A DNA stretch of 8,667 nucleotides from an uncultured Collinsella sp. Lineage in GTDB: Bacteria; Actinomycetota; Coriobacteriia; Coriobacteriales; Coriobacteriaceae. Location: assembly GCA_900543605.1 (NCBI GenBank), contig UQSK01000063.1:1-8667 (forward strand), given 5' to 3'. This document shows, piece after piece, positions 5,410-8,667 of the stretch. Below the pieces are notes generated by a model. The model worked only from the letters and a program-made list of their open reading frames with translations. It searched no databases and had not been told where the DNA came from. A program made the translations under genes and the position numbers. The stretch's first letter is position 1, and each line of letters begins with the position of its first letter.

Positions 5410-6591
5410 ATGAAAGAACTCTCCAACCGCACGGCAAGATTTACCGATTCGGTCATCCGCCGCATGACACGCATCTCCAATAAGTACGGCGCCGTCAACC
5501 TGTCGCAGGGCTTCCCTGACTTCGATCCCCCGGCGCAGCTGCTCGATAGCCTCAGCACCATCGCCACCGACCCCAAGCCGCTTTACCACCAGTACTCCAT
5601 CACCTGGGGCTCCCAGGCCATGCGCGAGGCGCTCGCCGCCAAACAGGAGCACTTTATGGGCATGCCGGTGAACCCCAACGAGAATATCGTAGTCACCTGC
5701 GGCTCCACCGAGGCCATGATGGCCGCCATGATGACGGTCACGAACCCCGGCGACAAGGTCGTCATCTTCTCGCCATTCTACGAGAACTACGGCGCCGACA
5801 CGATCCTTTCGGGTGCCGAGCCCATCTACGTGCCGCTCAACCCGCCCACATTCGACTTTGACCGTGAGCTGCTCGAGGCGGCCTTCCGCGACAACGACCC
5901 CAAGGCCATCGTCCTGTGCAACCCTTCCAACCCCTGCGGCAAGGTCTTCACGCGCGAGGAGCTCACCTTTATCGCCGACCTCTGCAAAAAATACGACGCC
6001 TACTGCATTACCGACGAGGTATACGAGCACATCGTCTACGCGCCCCACGAGCACGTCTATATGGCCACGCTGCCCGGCATGTTCGAACGAACCATCAGTT
6101 GCAGCTCGCTGTCTAAGACGTACTCCATCACCGGCTGGCGTCTTGGCTACACCATTGCCCCGGCCCAGATCACCGAGCGCATCAAGAAGGTCCACGACTT
6201 CCTCACCGTGGGTGCCGCCGCTCCCCTGCAGGAAGCCGTTGTCACCGCCCTCAACTTCGACGACAGCTATTACGATGAGGTCCTCGACCTCTATACCGCC
6301 AAGCGCGACCTGTTCTGCCAAGGGCTCGATAGTATCGGACTTAAGCACAACGTACCGCAGGGCGCCTACTACGTCATGATGGACATCTCTGAGTTTGGCT
6401 ATGATAGCGACCTCGAATTCTGTGAGGACCTCGCGTCTAAAGTGGGCGTGGGCGCCGTGCCCGGCTCGAGCTTCTTCCGCGAGCCCGTCAACCATCTGAT
6501 TCGTTTCCACTTTGCCAAGCGAGACGAGACGCTTAACGCGGCACTGGAGAACCTCAAGTCGCTACGTGATAAAATCAAGCCGCGCGGGTAA
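5410..6591 (+). CDS. PLP-dependent aminotransferase, class I (YbdL/kynurenine aminotransferase-like)
   Basis: A 393-residue fold-type I aminotransferase of normal length. The N-terminal NKYGAVNLSQGFPDFD (24-39) is the substrate-gating segment seen in YbdL-type methionine and kynurenine/glutamine transaminase-like enzymes. CGSTEAMMAA (97-106) holds the PLP phosphate, NPSNPCG (171-177) supplies the cofactor-ring asparagine N174, TDEVYEH (201-207) gives D202 and Y205, SSLSKTYSITGWRLGY (232-247) gives the Schiff-base lysine K236, and R365 in HLIRFHFAK binds the substrate carboxylate. All key residues are present, so it should be active: amino-group transfer between an amino acid (probably Met, aromatic or Gln) and a 2-oxoacid in the cytoplasm. 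The exact substrate cannot be read from sequence. The start is fixed by GAAAGGA (5398-5404), five bases upstream. It faces away from the tRNA unit and is followed by its own terminator, so it is probably monocistronic. No clear sigma-70 promoter is visible. Confidence 0.92.
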   Translation: MKELSNRTARFTDSVIRRMTRISNKYGAVNLSQGFPDFDPPAQLLDSLSTIATDPKPLYHQYSITWGSQAMREALAAKQEHFMGMPVNPNENIVVTCGSTEAMMAAMMTVTNPGDKVVIFSPFYENYGADTILSGAEPIYVPLNPPTFDFDRELLEAAFRDNDPKAIVLCNPSNPCGKVFTREELTFIADLCKKYDAYCITDEVYEHIVYAPHEHVYMATLPGMFERTISCSSLSKTYSITGWRLGYTIAPAQITERIKKVHDFLTVGAAAPLQEAVVTALNFDDSYYDEVLDLYTAKRDLFCQGLDSIGLKHNVPQGAYYVMMDISEFGYDSDLEFCEDLASKVGVGAVPGSSFFREPVNHLIRFHFAKRDETLNAALENLKSLRDKIKPRG

Positions 6592-6616
6592 GGACGGCCC
6601 GGCAACTAAAGCAACC

Positions 6617-6657
6617 AAAGAAGCCCCGCACCGCCCGCCGCGTTGCGAGGCTTCTTT
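6617..6657 (+). terminator. Terminator of the aminotransferase gene
   Basis: A 9-bp perfect outer stem AAAGAAGCC (6617-6625) with GGCTTCTTT (6649-6657), a single mismatch, then CGCA/TGCG, and a GC-rich loop. The T-rich 3' arm follows the GC core, as in an intrinsic terminator, and the A-rich 5' arm means it could also act in the other direction. It begins 25 bases after the stop codon. Confidence 0.82.
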
Positions 6658-6680
6658 CTATAGCGCTTTCTTAAATGGTT

Positions 6681-6694
6681 TAGAGCTCTATACT
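6681..6694 (+). promoter_or_regulatory. Candidate -10 box and palindrome upstream of the fructokinase gene
   Basis: TATACT (6689-6694) matches the -10 consensus at five of six positions, 38 bases before the start codon. It overlaps the perfect 10-base palindrome TAGAGCTCTA (6681-6690), which could bind a repressor. The -35 region (TTTCTT near 6667) is poor, so a bound activator or another promoter remains possible. Confidence 0.4.
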
Positions 6695-6732
6695 TTAGTC
6701 ACGGAGCAACTCGTCCCAGAGAGAGGAATACT

Positions 6733-7623
6733 ATGGCAGAACAGCAGCTTATCGGAGCGCTCGAGGCCGGCGGCACCAAGATGGTCTGCGCCACAGGCTA
6801 TGCAGACGGTACGGTCCTGGAGCGTGAGCAGATCGCGACCACGACCCCGCAGGAGACCGTTGAGGCCGTCAATGCATGGTTTGCCGACAAGGGCATCGCC
6901 GCACTGGGCATCGGCGCCTTTGGCCCCACCGCAGTCAACCCCGCTTCGCCCCAATACGGCAAGATCCTGGAGACGCCCAAAACGGCATGGCGCTACTTCG
7001 ACCTGCTGGGCACTATCCAAAACGAGCTCAATATCCCCTGCGGCTACGACACCGACGTCAACGTCGCCTGCCTGGGCGAGGTCACCTTTGGTTGCGCCCA
7101 GGGCCTCACGGACGTGGTCTACCTGACCATCGGTACCGGCGTGGGCGCCGGCGTGCTCTCGGGCGGTAAGCTCGTGCACGGCATGATGCACCCCGAGGCC
7201 GGCCACATCCTGGTCACGCGCGACCCGCGCGACACCATCGGCGAGCATAGCGCCTGCCCCTTCCACGACAACTGCCTAGAGGGCCTCATCGCCGGTCCCG
7301 GCGTTAAAAAGCGCTGGGATGGCAAGAGCGCCGGAGACATGGCCGATGACCCGGAGGCCATGGACCTGCTCGCCGGCTATCTGGCACAAGCACTCATGAC
7401 CTACACGCTGTGCTACGCGCCGCAAAAGATCATCATCGGCGGCGGCGTGGCCGACCACACCCCCATCGTGCCGCTCGCACGCAAAAAGTGCGCCGAGATG
7501 CTCAACGGCTATATCGTCACGCCCGAGGTCAACGACATCGATACCTACATCGTCAACAACAGCCTCGAGGGCAAGCAGGGCATCATGGGTTGCCTGGCCC
7601 TGGGCGCACAGGCGCTTCAGTAG
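6733..7623 (+). CDS. ROK-family fructokinase
   Basis: A 296-residue sugar kinase of the ROK family, the length of bacterial fructokinases (ScrK/GmuE type). The N-terminal ATP-phosphate loop is GALEAGGTKMVCA (8-20). YDTDVNVACLGE (105-116) carries the expected catalytic base D108. IGTGVGAGVL (133-142) is the second phosphate-binding segment. The family zinc site is seen as H158 in HPEAGH plus C175, H178 and C181 in CPFHDNCLEGLIAGPG (175-190). PQKIIIGGGV (230-239) is the adenosine-contact segment. It is expected to phosphorylate fructose to fructose-6-phosphate with ATP in the cytoplasm, feeding glycolysis; some relatives also use mannose or glucose. No HTH domain is present, so it is an enzyme, not a ROK repressor. 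AGAGAGGA (6720-6727) lies five bases before the ATG. No sugar transporter or sucrose hydrolase is adjacent. Confidence 0.92.
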   Translation: MAEQQLIGALEAGGTKMVCATGYADGTVLEREQIATTTPQETVEAVNAWFADKGIAALGIGAFGPTAVNPASPQYGKILETPKTAWRYFDLLGTIQNELNIPCGYDTDVNVACLGEVTFGCAQGLTDVVYLTIGTGVGAGVLSGGKLVHGMMHPEAGHILVTRDPRDTIGEHSACPFHDNCLEGLIAGPGVKKRWDGKSAGDMADDPEAMDLLAGYLAQALMTYTLCYAPQKIIIGGGVADHTPIVPLARKKCAEMLNGYIVTPEVNDIDTYIVNNSLEGKQGIMGCLALGAQALQ

Positions 7624-7706
7624 CAGACGCACCCACAGGGCGTGGCGCGCCCGGCAAATCCGACCTACAGAACGACGCCACCACACCTCATATAAGCCCT
7701 CAAATA

Positions 7707-7752
7707 AAAAAGGCCGCCTAGGACCAAACAATACGTCCTAGGCGGCCTTTTT
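7707..7752. terminator. Bidirectional terminator between the convergent fructokinase and VanZ-family genes
   Basis: A perfect 18-bp stem, AAAAAGGCCGCCTAGGAC (7707-7724) with its complement (7735-7752), around a 10-base loop. It ends in five T residues on the plus strand and at least five on the minus strand, so it is a strong intrinsic terminator in both directions. The last codons and the TAG stop of the minus-strand gene lie inside the stem. Confidence 0.95.
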
Positions 7753-8187
7753 GGCGCACATCAGCGACCGTAAGATATATCGGAGCGCAACGCCCGTTGC
7801 CGCTCCACAGCAGTCGATCATCACGTCGGTGATCATGCCGGCGCGTCCCGGCACAAAGAGCTGAATCGTCTCGTCGATCGAAGGAATCAGCAGCAGGAAC
7901 ACCGCCGTGGGCAGCAGCACGTCAAAGGTGCGCCGGCCCTCAAAATCAAAGGCGTGCGTTGCCAGGATGCCGAGCACCATATACTCGGTAAAATGCGCGC
8001 ACTTGCGAACAACAAAGTTGGTCACCCATTCATATGGAAGTCCCACGCCGTGCAGGAAACTGCGGATAGCTTCCATGACCGTTAGGCTCAGCGAGCCCGA
8101 CCCCGAGCCGGGAACCAGCGAATTGACCCAGATCAAGAGCGCCATCAGGCAGGTTACAACCGCCCATTTTCGATTGATCTTAACCAT
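7738..8187 (-). CDS. VanZ-family membrane protein
   Basis: A 149-residue small membrane protein. The VanZ-family signatures are present: RKCAHFTEYMVLG (61-73), with H65, E68 and Y69, and IDETIQLFVPGRAGMITDVMID (104-125), with E106, Q109, R115 and D121. Predicted membrane segments are about 8-22, 70-80, 88-104 and 122-138. VanZ of the vancomycin-resistance cluster confers low-level teicoplanin resistance by an unclear route, but most family members are chromosomal and uncharacterised; no van ligase genes are here, so a resistance call is not justified. The start at 8187 lies 7 bases after the stop of the upstream gene, with GGAGG (complement of 8200-8204) 12 bases away overlapping that gene's end, so translation is probably coupled. 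The final Lys-Lys-Ala-Ala and the stop codon are encoded by the terminator stem. Confidence 0.85.
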   Translation of the reverse strand: MVKINRKWAVVTCLMALLIWVNSLVPGSGSGSLSLTVMEAIRSFLHGVGLPYEWVTNFVVRKCAHFTEYMVLGILATHAFDFEGRRTFDVLLPTAVFLLLIPSIDETIQLFVPGRAGMITDVMIDCCGAATGVALRYILRSLMCAKKAA

Positions 8188-8194
8188 GCAGAAG

Positions 8195-8617
8195 TTATGC
8201 CTCCGCGCGGAGCGGCGCGAAGCTGGCGGTACCGCCCTCGATAACGCTCAGATAGGCACGGCCCGTACGCTCGGCGGTTGAGGACTGCAGGCGCTCGATC
8301 TCTTCCTCGAGGATCTGATTGACGCGCTCGTGACGACGGTTTTCCATAATGCCGGCGGCAATAGCTTCGGCCCGCTCGATGCTCTCGCGCGAGATACGGG
8401 CAGTATCCTCGGGGAACACAGCACTGTGACGGCCGACATAGGCGGGAGCAGCAGGCTGAGGGGCAGCGACGGGAGCGGGGGCTGCAACAGGAGCAGGCTC
8501 GTCAATCTCATCCATAATCGCGGTGGCGGCGGCCCACATGCCCTCGTGGCCCGAGTAATCGGCCATGGGGGCATCAACCTCGAGCGAGGCATCTGGAAGG
8601 TCGCCGGTGTCGATGCG
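8195..8617 (-). CDS. Hypothetical protein, 5'-truncated by contig end
   Basis: The last 140 codons of a gene whose beginning is missing; apparent upstream residues come from adapter. Not recognised. What can be seen, counting from the first genomic codon: an acidic stretch (1-40) with MWAAATAIMDEIDE, a low-complexity Ala/Pro linker (41-59), then VGRHSAVFPEDTARISRES (61-79) and a charged, mostly helical region (80-115) with possible coiled-coil character (AEAIAAGIMENRRHERVNQ, then ILEEEIERLQ). It ends in RAYLSVIEGGTASFAPLRAEA. No signal peptide, transmembrane segment or catalytic motif lies in the visible part. The linker followed by a charged helix suggests a regulatory or scaffolding C-terminus of a larger protein. 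It is just upstream of the VanZ-family gene, probably in one operon. Confidence 0.7.
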   Translation of the reverse strand, partial: RIDTGDLPDASLEVDAPMADYSGHEGMWAAATAIMDEIDEPAPVAAPAPVAAPQPAAPAYVGRHSAVFPEDTARISRESIERAEAIAAGIMENRRHERVNQILEEEIERLQSSTAERTGRAYLSVIEGGTASFAPLRAEA

Positions 8618-8667
8618 CTGTCTCTTATACACATCTGACGCTGCCGACGACTTAATAGGTGTAGATC
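8618..8667 (-). other. Nextera i5/read-1 adapter (sequencing artefact)
   Basis: Reverse complement of the adapter at the left end: mosaic end and read-1 primer (8618-8650), the same i5 index as CTTAATAG (8651-8658), and part of P5 (8659-8667). Bases 8618-8665 are an exact inverted copy of 1-48. Chromosomal sequence ends at about 8617. Confidence 0.98.

Noticed and set aside
5272..6510. 412-codon open frame on the minus strand
   Set aside because: Antisense shadow of the aminotransferase gene, which has every catalytic motif in place; the frame also extends into the tRNA promoter.
6733..7623. ROK transcriptional repressor
   Set aside because: There is no N-terminal helix-turn-helix; the protein starts directly at the phosphate loop and is of kinase length.
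7738..8187. Glycopeptide resistance gene (vanZ)
   Set aside because: Family membership is clear, but none of vanH, vanA, vanX or vanRS is nearby, and chromosomal VanZ-family proteins are widespread without a resistance role.
1..8667. 48-bp perfect terminal inverted repeats with a Tn5 mosaic end, suggesting a composite transposon
   Set aside because: The repeats contain P5, i5 index and Nextera read-1 primer sequence. This is library adapter, not a mobile element, and no transposase gene is present.

Overview
The window is an 8.57 kb stretch of bacterial chromosome (about 49-8617) flanked at both ends by untrimmed Illumina Nextera adapter. Its GC-rich codon use, the NifU-like/GGGtGRT gene pair, a soluble fumarate-reductase-type flavoprotein and encoded-CCA tRNAs suggest an anaerobic gut actinobacterium of the Coriobacteriia, probably Collinsella or a close relative. 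That placement rests on recognition of the proteins, not on a database search.

Left part (49-2250): about 370 bases carry no recognisable gene but include a structured leader. They are followed by a tight two-gene operon, a NifU/IscU-fold iron-sulfur scaffold-like protein and a GGGtGRT-family protein, closed by a strong intrinsic terminator. The pair is conserved in anaerobes, and I know of no established function for it.

Middle (2250-5000): a single flavoprotein of the fumarate reductase/L-aspartate oxidase family has altered substrate-site residues. It is followed by a stand-alone dinD-type gene (Bro-N-like DNA-damage-inducible protein) with an inverted repeat and a hairpin in its leader.

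5000-5410: a minus-strand tRNA-His/tRNA-Lys unit has a recognisable promoter and a terminator. The control region is shared back to back with the next gene. Right part (5410-7750): a fold-type I PLP aminotransferase and a ROK-family fructokinase each look like a single-gene unit with its own ribosome-binding site; a terminator follows each. The last terminator is an 18-bp perfect hairpin serving convergent genes. Right end (7738-8617, minus strand): an unidentified gene, cut by the contig end, sits just upstream of a VanZ-family membrane protein in a probable operon.

Most of this is ordinary housekeeping or metabolic chromosome. No CRISPR array, insertion sequence, prophage or clear defence cassette is visible. 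The items that most deserve a second look are the Fe-S scaffold/GGGtGRT pair, the flavoprotein with a non-canonical active site, and dinD with its leader beside the tRNA genes.
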